The translations under genes were made by a program, and so were the position numbers. A stretch of 64,000 bases of DNA from an uncultured Clostridia bacterium (GTDB lineage: Bacteria; Bacillota; Clostridia; Christensenellales; Aristaeellaceae): contig CAKUCW010000001.1 in assembly GCA_934643825.1 (NCBI GenBank), forward strand, positions 62,001 through 126,000. The letters are read 5' to 3'. Below are positions 50,552-59,521 of the stretch, piece by piece; the first letter of the stretch is position 1, and each line of letters begins with the position of its first letter. The notes beneath the pieces are model-generated. The model saw only the letters and a list, made by a program, of their open reading frames with translations. It did no database searches and was not told the DNA's origin.

Positions 50552-52243
50552 TTATTCTTCGCTGCTCATGATGATTTGCATGACTTCCGGCGGAAGGATG
50601 GCAAGCACACCGGCGAACTTCTGCTGGGCGGCGGTGGATAGGCGCGTGACGAGTGCATCCATCTCATCATTGGTGGCGGTCTCGAGGGCGGTTTCCGTCA
50701 GAGCGGCGGTAGAAGCGGGATCATATGCCCAAGAGAAGACATCGATATCCATGCCCATCAGGCTCCAGAGCGCGTCGGGTCCGTCTTCCGTCATATTATA
50801 TTGATAATGACCGACGACACCGGGGTCAGCCGATTCGGTGACGTAGAAAAAGGAAACATTGCTGGTCGAATCGTTCGAATCACCGAGCGTACTGGTTACT
50901 GTGCTGTAGCCCGTAGCCTGTTCGCCGCCGGTCGGCGTCAGGGACTGAACGCCGTTGCTGCTCTGCGTATAGCGGAATTCGATATTGGAGGCGTCGTGAC
51001 CGACGAAGTCCATATTGCCGACAAACTGATAAGCGTCAGCGTTCGGGGATTTCGTGTTGGAAAGCGTATAGGTGAGGGAGAAGCCCAAGCCTTCTTCTAC
51101 GGATTCGCCGAAGAAATCAAGCGACAGGTCGTAAACACTTTTATCTTCGGGATCCCGCGCAAAGACGGTCTGGAGCACGAAATACTCAAGATCGTTACCC
51201 GCGTCATCCAGCGTGCCGAAATAGACGTAGCAATCCGTGCCGTTTCCAGTTTCATCCGGCGTCAGGATGAACTGGCAGACACCGTTTTCCATTTGGCAGA
51301 TGACATAGAGGGGCATGGTGTCGTCGTCGCAGTAGCCGATCCAGTAGTAGATGGTGAGATCCGTCTGCGCCAGCTGTTTTGCGCTTCCGCGCAGGAAATC
51401 ACACAGCTCCGGAACGGTCGAAACGGGGACAATCTCATCGCCGACATAAAAGGTGAAATCGACGAACGAGCTGGAGAGCAGCGCTTCCAGATACGGCGCG
51501 ATGTCGTCGTCCTTTTCCAGCTGATCCGCCAGCGCATCCATCAGGCGGGCGATATCCGCCATGGAGCATTCGATGGTCAGCTCATGATCGACGGCGGGGA
51601 AATCGCCGTTCGCTGCGACATCGTCGGTCACGTTGATATTCAGGGTTGCGATGAAGTCGCCGAACGTATCCAGATACGGCTCGACAAGCGTCGCGGCGAG
51701 GCTTGCGTAAGCACCGACGGTTTCGGCAAGCTCGGAAAGCGCGGTATCCCAGTCCATCTCTTTGAGAGCGGAGAACTGCGCGATCATCGTATCGTCTGCG
51801 CCGCAGAGGGCGAGCAGCGTTTCCCATTTGGCGGTGACGCGCTCCCCTTTCAGCAGGTTGCTTTCGATGCTGATGCCGTCGATGGTCAGGTTCAGCGCGA
51901 GGTTCACGTCCACGGGCGTGCAGTTTTCCGGCGCATACGAGCCGGCAAGCTCCAGACGGTAGCCATCCTCGATTTTGCCCAGACCGCCGGTGAGCCGCAC
52001 GTCATTCAAGACATCGGTCAGCGCATCGATCTGAGAGAGATCGGCATCGTCATCAAACATGGCGGGATTAGCTTTGAGTGTGAGCTGTGCTTCTCCGCCG
52101 ACCATCAGCCCGGCGTCAAAGGCATCGGCAAACAGGGCATCGGTGGTTTCGCCCGGCACATAGGCAGCGGTTTCTGCGGACGCGAAGGAAACCAGCAGCG
52201 TCAGGCAGAGAAAAAGGGTGAACAGGAAATTTGTTTTCTTCAT
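50552..52243 (-). CDS. Large secreted protein of unknown function
   Basis: 563 aa with a signal peptide (MKKTNFLFTLFLCLTLLVSF, cleavage near ASA-ET). The mature protein is acidic, beta-rich and without recognised domains, and has no C-terminal membrane anchor or sortase motif. It contains repeated hydrophobic/Asp patterns that suggest a beta-helix or immunoglobulin-like fold, but I cannot name one. ATG 52243 has GGAGG 7 nt upstream. Confidence 0.75.
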   Translation of the reverse strand: MKKTNFLFTLFLCLTLLVSFASAETAAYVPGETTDALFADAFDAGLMVGGEAQLTLKANPAMFDDDADLSQIDALTDVLNDVRLTGGLGKIEDGYRLELAGSYAPENCTPVDVNLALNLTIDGISIESNLLKGERVTAKWETLLALCGADDTMIAQFSALKEMDWDTALSELAETVGAYASLAATLVEPYLDTFGDFIATLNINVTDDVAANGDFPAVDHELTIECSMADIARLMDALADQLEKDDDIAPYLEALLSSSFVDFTFYVGDEIVPVSTVPELCDFLRGSAKQLAQTDLTIYYWIGYCDDDTMPLYVICQMENGVCQFILTPDETGNGTDCYVYFGTLDDAGNDLEYFVLQTVFARDPEDKSVYDLSLDFFGESVEEGLGFSLTYTLSNTKSPNADAYQFVGNMDFVGHDASNIEFRYTQSSNGVQSLTPTGGEQATGYSTVTSTLGDSNDSTSNVSFFYVTESADPGVVGHYQYNMTEDGPDALWSLMGMDIDVFSWAYDPASTAALTETALETATNDEMDALVTRLSTAAQQKFAGVLAILPPEVMQIIMSSEE

Positions 52244-52482
52244 GAAAGCGCCTCCTTGATCGGTTATACAAGTTTTTTGAACAGCCTTTGCCGTGGATGC
52301 AAAGGCTGTAAGACTTGCATAGGTTGTGGGGTACGAGTGCTTTGAATATGGAGCAAAGCGACTCCATCGTCTCCGGATAATCCCATTATAGAAGAAATGC
52401 CAAAACACGTCAACGATATGACCATAAATTTAACAAATGTTGATATGCGAAAGAATTTTGTTCGGAACTGTGCCAAGATACA

Positions 52483-52511
52483 TTGACAGGCGAGGTATAT
52501 AGTGCTATACT
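52483..52511 (+). promoter_or_regulatory. Promoter with inverted repeat, PadR operon
   Basis: TTGACA (52483-52488), 17 bp and TATACT (52506-52511). The partial palindrome GTATATAGTGCTATAC (52495-52510) overlaps the -10 box and is a candidate PadR site. Confidence 0.75.
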
Positions 52512-52533
52512 GTATCTCGTCGGAGGTGATGAA

Positions 52534-52875
52534 ATGCTGAATTCATCGGATATCCTTCGCGGTTATACGGATACGATCATCCTGGCGCAGCTGGATCAGG
52601 GCGACAATTATGGCTATGTGATCAGCAAGAACGTTCAGAAAATCACCCGCGGAGAATTGGAACTGAAAGAAGCGACGCTGTATACGACGTTCCGCCGGCT
52701 GGAAAACAGCGGCATGATCGAATCTTATTGGGGCAATGAAAACGCAGGTGCCCGAAGGCGCTATTATCATCTGACGGAAAAAGGGCGTGAGCTTTTTTAC
52801 GAGAATCAGGCGGATTGGCGCAAGTACCGCAGCATTATATCGGAATTATTTGGAATGGAGGCCGCGTCAAAATGA
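52534..52875 (+). CDS. PadR-family transcriptional regulator
   Basis: 113 aa. The winged helix is at about 20-90, with A-T-L-Y-T-T-F-R-R-L-E (recognition helix) and R-R-R-Y-Y-H-L-T-E-K-G (wing), the PadR signature. It probably represses its own operon. ATG 52534 has GGAGG 7 nt upstream. It overlaps the next gene by 4 nt (ATGA). Confidence 0.94.
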   Translation: MLNSSDILRGYTDTIILAQLDQGDNYGYVISKNVQKITRGELELKEATLYTTFRRLENSGMIESYWGNENAGARRRYYHLTEKGRELFYENQADWRKYRSIISELFGMEAASK

Positions 52876-54728
52876 TGGATAAGAAAATTCGCAGATTGAT
52901 CGATGATATTTTTTCGGACATGAAAATGACGGCGGATAATCTCGCCCTCCGCGATGAGATGATGGCAAACGCGCAGGCGCGTTATGAGGATTCCGTGCGT
53001 CAGGGCAAGACGGAGGAGGAAGCCTTCGCAGAGGTTGCCGCTTCGCTGGGCGACGTGCAGAGCCTGCTCAAAGAGATGAACGCGCAGGACGGCGGGGAGC
53101 AGGACGTTCCGAATGCGCCCGAAGAGCCGAAGGCGGAAGAAACCGAAGAACCGAAGGACGCCGAGACAAACACCGAGAAAAAGGCGCAGGATGTGCCCGA
53201 CCTCGGCGAAGCGCTGGGCAAGGCATTTGGCGCACTGGGCGACATGGGCAAGCAGATCATGCCGCAGGCGCAGAAGCTGGTCAAGCAGGTGGACGGCATG
53301 ACCGGCGGCGTCATCGGCGGAATCGGCAAGGTTGTCGGCAAAGGACTGAGCGACGCGCAGAAGGCGGCGGGCAAGGCGATCGACAAGCTGTCGGGCGACA
53401 AGGGCGAAATTGTCATCGATTTGGGCAAAATCGTCATTGAGCCGGACGAGAAGAAGGAAAGCCCCAAGGCGCCGGCGGCGCTGCGCAAGCGTGCGCAGGA
53501 TATCCGTGCCGAAGCGGAGATCAAGCAGGCGGCGGGCGATCAGGAGGGCGCAAGACAGCTCCGCGCCAAAGCCTACGCGATGGAAACCGAAGCGGACGAG
53601 ATGGAAAAGAAACTCGCCGACATTGCCGCCAAGGAAGCCGAAGAAGCCGAAGCGACCAAAGAGACGGAAGAAGCGGCAGAGGTCAAAAAGCCCGAAGAAA
53701 AGGGATCCGATTTCGATTCGCTGATGGACGAAATGGCGGCGGTGACCAAAGAGCTGAACGAGATGGGCAAAAAACTCGGTCAGACAGACGAAGACGCCGA
53801 CGAGAATATCGATCTGGACGCGGTTGTCCGCGACGCGGAAGAAGCCGCACGCGATGCTGACCGTCAGGCGGAAGAGAGAAAAACGACTGCCCGCCCGATG
53901 GAGGGTCAGCCCGGCATGGTCATCGTTCAGCGTTTTCCGGCGGCGGGTCTGCGCGAAATCAGCATCAAGCTCGATGCCGACGACGTGACCATCAAGGATT
54001 CCGACGAACCGGATGTCGTGGTCAAGTGGGAAGCTGAGGACGAAGACGCGATTCAGCCGAACATGGTTTGTGAAAACCATAAGCTGACCATCGACCGCAA
54101 CAATCCGGATGTGTTCAAGACATTTTTCTCCGTCTTCAAAAAAGAGGGCGGAAAGGTGACCGTCCGCGTGCCGCGTGGCTATGCGGCGGATTATGAGATC
54201 GGCACGACGTCCGGCGATATCAAGCTCTATGCCATCGACGTGGACAGGGTCAAGGTCAACACGACGTCGGGAAGCGTGCGGATCGAGCCTGACCCGGGCA
54301 TCCGCGCCAAGGAAATCAGCGTGACATCCATCTCCGGCGATGCGACGGTCAGCGCCTGCGCAGGCGATGTATCCGTGACGACGGTTTCGGGCAAGCAGTT
54401 TGTTTCCTGCGACGCGAACAGGGCGAGCGTCAGCGTGGTTTCCGGCAAGGCGCACGTTGAAGGCGCCTGCGAGGAATGGGAAATCAACAGCGTATCCGGC
54501 GGCGTGGAACTCATCTGCACCGTCGCCCCGACCAACAGGATCCAGCTCAGCACGGTCAGCGGCAATGCCCGCGTGACGCTGCCGAGCGATATCCGAGGAT
54601 TTGTCGCCGACATGAGCAGCATGAGCGGACGGATCGTCAATGAATTCGGGCCGAACCGCTACGGCACATGCGCCCTGCCCATCCACATGGACACCATGAG
54701 CGGCAAACTGATGATTACAAGGCTGTAA
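52872..54728 (+). CDS. HAAS/DUF1700-like and DUF4097 beta-strand-repeat protein
   Basis: 618 aa. The N-terminal 75 residues resemble the HAAS (permease-prefix) helical domain found beside PadR regulators. A long charged, probably coiled-coil region (about 80-350, rich in E, A and K) follows. The C-terminal 270 residues form a DUF4097 beta-helix-like repeat (I-G-T-T-S-G-D-I-K-L, V-N-T-T-S-G-S-V-R-I, ISVTSISGDATV and so on). No membrane helix is evident. PadR-HAAS-DUF4097 operons are a known Bacillota arrangement thought to respond to cell-envelope stress. Overlap with padR implies coupled translation. Confidence 0.85.
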   Translation: MMDKKIRRLIDDIFSDMKMTADNLALRDEMMANAQARYEDSVRQGKTEEEAFAEVAASLGDVQSLLKEMNAQDGGEQDVPNAPEEPKAEETEEPKDAETNTEKKAQDVPDLGEALGKAFGALGDMGKQIMPQAQKLVKQVDGMTGGVIGGIGKVVGKGLSDAQKAAGKAIDKLSGDKGEIVIDLGKIVIEPDEKKESPKAPAALRKRAQDIRAEAEIKQAAGDQEGARQLRAKAYAMETEADEMEKKLADIAAKEAEEAEATKETEEAAEVKKPEEKGSDFDSLMDEMAAVTKELNEMGKKLGQTDEDADENIDLDAVVRDAEEAARDADRQAEERKTTARPMEGQPGMVIVQRFPAAGLREISIKLDADDVTIKDSDEPDVVVKWEAEDEDAIQPNMVCENHKLTIDRNNPDVFKTFFSVFKKEGGKVTVRVPRGYAADYEIGTTSGDIKLYAIDVDRVKVNTTSGSVRIEPDPGIRAKEISVTSISGDATVSACAGDVSVTTVSGKQFVSCDANRASVSVVSGKAHVEGACEEWEINSVSGGVELICTVAPTNRIQLSTVSGNARVTLPSDIRGFVADMSSMSGRIVNEFGPNRYGTCALPIHMDTMSGKLMITRL

Positions 54729-54770
54729 CCCTACGAACGCTTGGCTTTTCAGCCGGGAGTAAAAACATAG

Positions 54771-54962
54771 ATGGAACAGATCAAAGAAATTCTGAGTTTG
54801 ATTTTCGGAAGCCGACTGATGATCGACGGCAATGGACGCACGTTTGTGAAAGTGCCGATGTGGCTTGCCGTGCTGGCAGGTCTGGCGAGCATTCGCCTTG
54901 CCATCCTGACGGCGGTGCTGGTGGTGCTCGCGGGCATGCGGGTGCGCGTCGTGAAAGCATAA
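54771..54962 (+). CDS. Small membrane protein of the PadR operon
   Basis: 63 aa with one hydrophobic hairpin (WLAVLAGLASIRLAILTAVL, about 31-50). It has the length and position of the DUF4342-associated small proteins that accompany PadR/DUF4097 operons; the family is uncertain. The spacing of 42 nt to the upstream gene and 13 nt to the next suggests one transcript. Confidence 0.7.
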   Translation: MEQIKEILSLIFGSRLMIDGNGRTFVKVPMWLAVLAGLASIRLAILTAVLVVLAGMRVRVVKA

Positions 54963-54975
54963 GGAGGAAGGCAGA

Positions 54976-55197
54976 ATGGATTTTGAAACAATCAAGAACA
55001 ACGCAATCAACGCCTTCCGACAGCTGACGGTTTTGCGCGTCATCGTGACGTCACCCAACGAGAAGGTTGCCGACGTGCCTGCGCTGTATGCGCTGGTCGC
55101 GCTGCTGCTGGCACCGTGGGTCTGCGCGGCAGTGCTGGTTCTGGGCTTCCTGTTCAAATACGGCATTCGATTCGAGAAAGACGCCGTCAAAATGTGA
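54976..55197 (+). CDS. Small DUF4342-like membrane protein of the PadR operon
   Basis: 73 aa: an amphipathic N-terminus, V-A-D-V-P-A-L-Y-A-L-V-A-L-L-L-A-P-W and a single hydrophobic segment (about 42-62). GGAGG is 9 nt before ATG. It is likely the last gene of the operon; a terminator follows 10 bp on. Confidence 0.75.
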   Translation: MDFETIKNNAINAFRQLTVLRVIVTSPNEKVADVPALYALVALLLAPWVCAAVLVLGFLFKYGIRFEKDAVKM

Positions 55198-55207
55198 CCC
55201 CCTGCAA

Positions 55208-55239
55208 GGGCGTGCCGCGAAAGCGGGGCGCTCTTTTTT
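55208..55239 (+). terminator. Terminator of the PadR operon
   Basis: The arms GGGCGTGCCGC and GCGGGGCGCTC around a GAAA loop (one internal mismatch), followed by six T residues. Confidence 0.85.
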
Positions 55240-55265
55240 GTTCTAAAAAATGATATAAAATCGTC

Positions 55266-55300
55266 CGCGTGAGCAAAATCATGAAATTTTGGCAGGGTCT
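55266..55300 (+). repeat. Partial copy of dispersed repeat C
   Basis: CGCGTGAGCAAAATCATGAA and the next ATTTTGGC share the order of motifs with 1975-2010 and 59656-59690 but lack the terminal hairpin. Confidence 0.45.
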
Positions 55301-55353
55301 GTATCGTCTGATCAGTAGAGGCACTTTACAACCAAGCATCGGGAGGGAAAGAC

Positions 55354-56268
55354 ATGAAACGCATTTGGATCTTGCTGACGGCACTGATTTGCATGCTGGC
55401 GGTCTGTCCGGCATGGGCGCAAAACGTATACAGCTCGGATATCGTGACCCCGCGGACGGGCGTTGCGGTCTGTGCGCCGAAGAAGGAAAAGGAAACCGTG
55501 CCGATGTATCGGGAAGCGGACGAAAAGAGCGGCGTGTGGATGAATTATTACAGCGGCACGCGAACCGAGGTGCTGAATGTGCTGGAAAACGGCATGGTCG
55601 AGGTTCGGACGGGACAGGGAAAAGTGGCACTGACGGGCTATATGCGTGCGGAGGATCTGCGCTACGGCGCGAATGCGCTGCGGGCGATTCCCTGGGTTGA
55701 AGGGGTCGTCGAGATGAAAAAGGATGCGCCGGTTTACGCGGCGTGCGACACGGGAAGCGAGGAGCTTCGGCGCATTCCGAAGAATGAGGCTGTAAACGTA
55801 ATCGGCATCAGCGACAAGTGGTTGCAAATCGAGCGGGCGGAATATGACGGCGATATCCTCAGAAAGGGTTATGTGAACGACCTGAGCGAAGAGAACGAAT
55901 ATGCCGGCGGGTTGATTCGCAGAAGCCATGTCCGCGTCAAAGAGGCGGAGCGCGTGGAAAGATGGATTTATCTGCCGACGGCGGACGAGCTGACCCATGA
56001 ACAGGCGTATGAAAAAGCGCTTGACCTGCTGACGACCACGGACGAAGGGCGGGCGTATCTGAAAACTCGGATGTCGGAAGAGCATCGTACGCGGGAAGCG
56101 TTGGAAAAGCTGAACGCGGATATCCGGCTTTCGATATTCGGAGACGGAAATTACGACGGCATCTGCTGGATTGTCAGCATCGAGAATATTCAGAATACGG
56201 ATGAAAACGTCATCGTTTTGATGACGCCTCAGGGAGAATGGCTTGAGTTTACGCATGGAAACGGCTGA
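55354..56268 (+). CDS. Secreted protein with two SH3-like domains
   Basis: 304 aa with a signal peptide (MKRIWILLTALICMLAVCPA, cleavage near AWA-QN). Two bacterial SH3-like modules follow, at about 45-105 (V-P-M-Y-R-E-A-D-E-K-S-G-V-W-M-N-Y-Y-S-G) and 115-180 (D-A-P-V-Y-A-A-C-D-T-G), and a C-terminal helical/PepSY-like part ending WLEFTHGNG. It probably binds the cell wall. GGGAGGG precedes ATG; a terminator follows at 56418. Confidence 0.78.
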   Translation: MKRIWILLTALICMLAVCPAWAQNVYSSDIVTPRTGVAVCAPKKEKETVPMYREADEKSGVWMNYYSGTRTEVLNVLENGMVEVRTGQGKVALTGYMRAEDLRYGANALRAIPWVEGVVEMKKDAPVYAACDTGSEELRRIPKNEAVNVIGISDKWLQIERAEYDGDILRKGYVNDLSEENEYAGGLIRRSHVRVKEAERVERWIYLPTADELTHEQAYEKALDLLTTTDEGRAYLKTRMSEEHRTREALEKLNADIRLSIFGDGNYDGICWIVSIENIQNTDENVIVLMTPQGEWLEFTHGNG

Positions 56269-56417
56269 GGACGTGGGAAGCAGATTTTTACCGCAGGGGT
56301 TGTGATGGAGCTGCCCTATTTCCCGCTGGGGATTTCATTTCCGAATCCCGTCAACGCTTCGCGGCGGATTTCATGATGGATGAAAAGGGGCGCGTTCCTG
56401 CTCTGCAATTGAATCGG

Positions 56418-56449
56418 GGCGTATTCCGCTTGCGCGGGATGCGCCTTTT
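56418..56449 (+). terminator. Intrinsic terminator
   Basis: GGCGTATTCCGC and GCGGGATGCGCC arms (two mismatches), then TTTT. Confidence 0.75.
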
Positions 56450-56505
56450 GTGATATGCTGAAAGCGGGAAAAATGAGGAACACGATTCACCAGAAAGGGA
56501 CAGCC

Positions 56506-57087
56506 ATGAAAAACCCGAACATTCCATTGGATTGGCAGAAAGAAATTGAGTTGTATATACCGAAAGACGCGAGGGAGGAGAGCGAAAAGCGGGAGATTCT
56601 GACGCTCATGGAGCGGGAAGGCGATCGCTTGCTTCTGCGCGAATGCTGTTATGCGCACATGACGGCGTCCTCTGTCATCGTCAATCGGGATCGAACCAAG
56701 ATGCTGATGGCGTTTCATAAAATTTACCAGAGCTGGGCGTGGACGGGCGGTCATGCGGACGGTGACGGCGATTTTGAGGCGGTTGCCCGGCGGGAAGCGC
56801 AGGAAGAGACCGGCATTCAGAACCTGAAAAAGCTGGGTGCGGGCGCGGCTTCGATCGAAGTGCTTCCGGTATGGGCGCATCAGAAGCGCGGTCAGATGGT
56901 GGCGAGCCATCTGCACCTGAATGTATCGTATCTGTTTGAGGCGGACGACACACTGCCCCTGCGCATCGCGGAGGACGAAAACAGCGCGGTGGGCTGGATT
57001 CCGATTGCGCAGCTTGAGGAATATGTCAGGGAAAAGGATATGATGCCCATCTACCAAAAGCTTCTTAACAGGGCGAACGATTGTTGA
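56506..57087 (+). CDS. NUDIX hydrolase
   Basis: 193 aa. The Nudix box is at about 84-106: it opens GGHADGDG and closes RREAQEETGI, so the REUxEExGU metal-binding part is intact, but the earlier conserved Glu is Gly. Related IPP-isomerase-like and 8-oxo-dGTP-like enzymes share the GGHADGD form; the substrate is unknown. ATG 56506 is preceded by AAAGGGACAGCC. A promoter for the next gene follows, so it is likely monocistronic. Confidence 0.88.
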   Translation: MKNPNIPLDWQKEIELYIPKDAREESEKREILTLMEREGDRLLLRECCYAHMTASSVIVNRDRTKMLMAFHKIYQSWAWTGGHADGDGDFEAVARREAQEETGIQNLKKLGAGAASIEVLPVWAHQKRGQMVASHLHLNVSYLFEADDTLPLRIAEDENSAVGWIPIAQLEEYVREKDMMPIYQKLLNRANDC

Positions 57088-57114
57088 TTTCTTACAATCA
57101 ACATGCGACTTAAC

Positions 57115-57143
57115 TTGAAGGAAAATGCCAAAACTTGTATACT
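57115..57143 (+). promoter_or_regulatory. hpf promoter
   Basis: TTGAAG (57115-57120), 17 bp and TATACT (57138-57143), about 75 nt before the start. Confidence 0.65.
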
Positions 57144-57222
57144 ATATATACAGAAAGGAGAAAAGATAAAGAGAAAAAAATCCATTCTAAAAGGCAATCC
57201 CAAGGCAAAGGAGGCCGACTTC

Positions 57223-57762
57223 ATGATTACAAAGTTTGTGATTAAAGACGCGCATGTTCCCGCTGGCATTGTGGAAACGATGGAACGCAGAATTCATCAG
57301 CGCATGGATGCCTATTTTAAGGATGAGGCCGAGGGCGATACGGTGATCGGTGTTCGCATTACCGAACAGAAGAGCACCTACAAGGTCGAGCTGACCATGC
57401 CCTATATGGGTCACACGCTTCGCACAGAAAACCAGGAGCGGGAGATTTCCCTCCCTGCGCTGGATAAGGGTATAGATGTTCTGGAGCGTCAGATGAAGAA
57501 GCTCAGAACGCGTCTGGCTCGTGATTTGAGAAAGAAGCCGGCGATGGCGGAAGCCGCGGCGGAACCGGATGACGATGACGAAGAGGAAACCGTCGTCCGC
57601 ATTAAACGCTATGCGTCCAAGCCCATGAGCGTGGAGGACGCGATTCTAGAAATGGACATGCTGGGGCACACGTTCTACATGTTCAACAATGTTGAGTCCG
57701 GCAAGGTCGCAACGGTTTATCGCCGCAAGGACGGCGGTTGCGGTCTGATCGAACTGGAATAA
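57223..57762 (+). CDS. hpf: Ribosome hibernation promoting factor, long form
   Basis: 179 aa. The N-terminal S30AE domain (about 1-100) binds the decoding centre, then an acidic linker (EPDDDDEEE) and the C-terminal dimerisation domain (about 120-179, A-S-K-P-M-S-V-E-D-A-I-L-E-M-D-M-L-G-H-T-F) that joins two 70S particles into 100S dimers. ATG 57223 has GGAGG 8 nt upstream. Its position upstream of secA-prfB is the usual Gram-positive order, interrupted here by tRNA and secreted-protein genes. Confidence 0.95.
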   Translation: MITKFVIKDAHVPAGIVETMERRIHQRMDAYFKDEAEGDTVIGVRITEQKSTYKVELTMPYMGHTLRTENQEREISLPALDKGIDVLERQMKKLRTRLARDLRKKPAMAEAAAEPDDDDEEETVVRIKRYASKPMSVEDAILEMDMLGHTFYMFNNVESGKVATVYRRKDGGCGLIELE

Positions 57763-57858
57763 GCCAAAACCGCGGGTCTGAGCCGAGAGCGGCGCAGGAA
57801 CGCGTAACGACGAGTAATTTCCCGGGTCAGAGACGGGAAAAAAGAAAGGGTGAGTCCG

Positions 57859-58194
57859 ATGCAGCAGGGTACAAAAATTGCAGTCGTCGTCTTAGCGATT
57901 GCACTGGTCGCTGTGATCGGTTTGATTTGTTTGACGAAGGGCAGCGGTACTGCACAGCCCATAGCCGAGGCGACAGCGACCCCGACAGCGGAACAGACCT
58001 CGATGCCTGAAGGAACCCCACAGCCCGGGGAAAGCGCACAGCCGGCGGAGGGTGAAGAAGTAACCCCGCAAGAGACGATGTATGAAGGCGCACTGGCTGG
58101 GCTGACGGAAGAAGAAATCGGAAAACTGGCGCTCGCGGAAGAGGAATCCGGCGCCAGACGGAGCGAAGACGGCACGGAGGATTCCGTAGACTGA
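57859..58194 (+). CDS. Small membrane-anchored acidic protein
   Basis: 111 aa. One N-terminal membrane segment (IAVVVLAIALVAVIGLICL, about 7-25), then a Pro/Thr/Glu-rich extracellular stretch (ATATPTAEQTSMPEGTPQPG) and a short acidic tail. It has no known family. The gene lies 96 bp after hpf with no terminator, so it may be cotranscribed. ATG 57859 has GAAAGG 9 nt upstream. Confidence 0.7.
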   Translation: MQQGTKIAVVVLAIALVAVIGLICLTKGSGTAQPIAEATATPTAEQTSMPEGTPQPGESAQPAEGEEVTPQETMYEGALAGLTEEEIGKLALAEEESGARRSEDGTEDSVD

Positions 58195-58270
58195 ATATCC
58201 CGGAAGCGAGGCGCTTCCTAACGCATGCGGTTGCGTGCGCGGAGAAAAATAGAATCTTCGAGGTCAAGCG

Positions 58271-58789
58271 ATGAAAAAGCTGAGCAATGCACGAAAGACG
58301 ATGATTGCAGCAACTTTTCTCGCGGTATGTTTTTCCTGCGCGGCTCTGGCTGAAGAAATGGACGCCGGAACATGGGTTGAACAGACTTGCGCTTTGCTGA
58401 AAGAAGCAGACTGGTTGCCAAATGCGTGTACCATCGAGGAATACACAGGAGAGTATGATCCGCTGATTTCCAAGTACACAGTGAGATCCGACGAAGGATT
58501 TTTCAACCTGACAACCCAAAAGGACGGCAGACCGGAACGATTCGCTTTCCAGATGAAGGCAGAAGAACCGCTCAAAACACAGATCAGCACAATTTTAAAG
58601 GCTGTATTTCCAAACGGAGAAGGTGCGGAAGACTTTGCCGAAGAGCTGGCGGATGCCTATGACGCAAGCGTGGAGCATCGGAAGAATGTAAAACCGTATG
58701 CGATGAAGCCGTATAACGAAAAGCGTTGTGAACTGGACATGGGCTGGCTGTATATCTGGGCAAATTTGCCGGAGCGTGGCACCAAGTAA
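58271..58789 (+). CDS. Secreted protein of unknown function
   Basis: 172 aa with a signal peptide (MKKLSNARKTMIAATFLAVC, cleavage near ALA-EE) and a compact mature domain of about 145 residues with no motif I recognise. GAGG is 7 nt before ATG. It is downstream of hpf and the acidic membrane protein; a terminator follows at 58932. Confidence 0.7.
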   Translation: MKKLSNARKTMIAATFLAVCFSCAALAEEMDAGTWVEQTCALLKEADWLPNACTIEEYTGEYDPLISKYTVRSDEGFFNLTTQKDGRPERFAFQMKAEEPLKTQISTILKAVFPNGEGAEDFAEELADAYDASVEHRKNVKPYAMKPYNEKRCELDMGWLYIWANLPERGTK

Positions 58790-58931
58790 AACCGGGATGA
58801 TGCAGATTTTTCCAAACTGGTTTCAAACTTGTTTTCGGAATTGGTTTTCAGATCAGGATTGGTTTTCACAGTCAAAAAAAGATGGGATATTCGGAAGAAT
58901 CTGCATCAGATTCAGAAAGGCATAAAAGTCG

Positions 58932-58962
58932 GGCGGGTGCTGAAAAGCACCCGTCTTTTTTT
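58932..58962 (+). terminator. Strong intrinsic terminator
   Basis: GGCGGGTGCT and AGCACCCGTC arms with a GAAA tetraloop and seven T residues. Between it and the tRNA promoter I see nothing else in the 324-bp gap 58790-59113. Confidence 0.93.
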
Positions 58963-59033
58963 ATGCTGTGAAGGGAAAAATGCGCGTGATTTCGCCTTGC
59001 TTGATTTTGTTTTGTAAAATTTTCAAAAAACTG

Positions 59034-59062
59034 TTGACAAATCTTGCGTGTTCGTGTATTAT
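59034..59062 (+). promoter_or_regulatory. tRNA operon promoter
   Basis: TTGACA (59034-59039), 17 bp and TATTAT (59057-59062), about 50 nt before the first tRNA. Confidence 0.85.
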
Positions 59063-59113
59063 ATATCTCGTCGCCGCGCTCGACACGTTCAAGCGATGCG
59101 GCGTTGCCAGCTC

Positions 59114-59189
59114 GGGAGCATAGCTCAGCTGGGAGAGCATCTGCCTTACAAGCAGAGGGTCACAGGTTCGAGCCCTGTTGTTCCCACCA
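59114..59189 (+). tRNA. tRNA-Val (anticodon TAC)
   Basis: Cloverleaf with acceptor GGGAGCA/TGTTCCC, anticodon arm TCTGC-CTTACAA-GCAGA, T-arm with GGTTCGAGCC, and an encoded CCA end. Confidence 0.96.
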
Positions 59190-59201
59190 ATTTTATAAAA
59201 T

Positions 59202-59278
59202 GGCGCGGTAGTTCAGTTGGTTAGAATGCCAGCCTGTCACGCTGGAGGTCGAGGGTTCGAGCCCCTTCCGCGTCGCCA
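59202..59278 (+). tRNA. tRNA-Asp (anticodon GTC)
   Basis: Acceptor GGCGCGG/CCGCGTC, anticodon arm CCAGC-CTGTCAC-GCTGG, encoded CCA. Confidence 0.96.
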
Positions 59279-59281
59279 TTT

Positions 59282-59357
59282 GCCTTGGTAGCTCAGTCGG
59301 TAGAGCAGGAGACTGAAAATCTCCGTGTCGGTGGTTCGATTCCGCCCCAAGGCACCA
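59282..59357 (+). tRNA. tRNA-Phe (anticodon GAA)
   Basis: Acceptor GCCTTGG/CCAAGGC, anticodon arm GGAGA-CTGAAAA-TCTCC, encoded CCA. Confidence 0.96.
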
Positions 59358-59361
59358 TTAT

Positions 59362-59436
59362 GCGGTAGTAGCTCAGTGGTAGAGTGCCACCTTGCCAAGG
59401 TGGATGTCGCGAGTCCGAATCTCGTCTACCGCTCCA
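59362..59436 (+). tRNA. tRNA-Gly (anticodon GCC)
   Basis: Acceptor GCGGTAG/CTACCGC, anticodon arm CCACC-TTGCCAA-GGTGG, encoded CCA. Confidence 0.96.
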
Positions 59437-59440
59437 CTGT

Positions 59441-59515
59441 GGCGCCATGGCCAAGCGGTAAGGCAAAGCTCTGCAAAAGCTTTATTCTCCAGTTCGATTC
59501 TGGATGGCGCCTCCA
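59441..59515 (+). tRNA. tRNA-Cys (anticodon GCA)
   Basis: Acceptor GGCGCCA/TGGCGCC, anticodon arm AAGCT-CTGCAAA-AGCTT, encoded CCA. Last gene of the cluster. Confidence 0.95.
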
Positions 59516-59521
59516 GATCAG

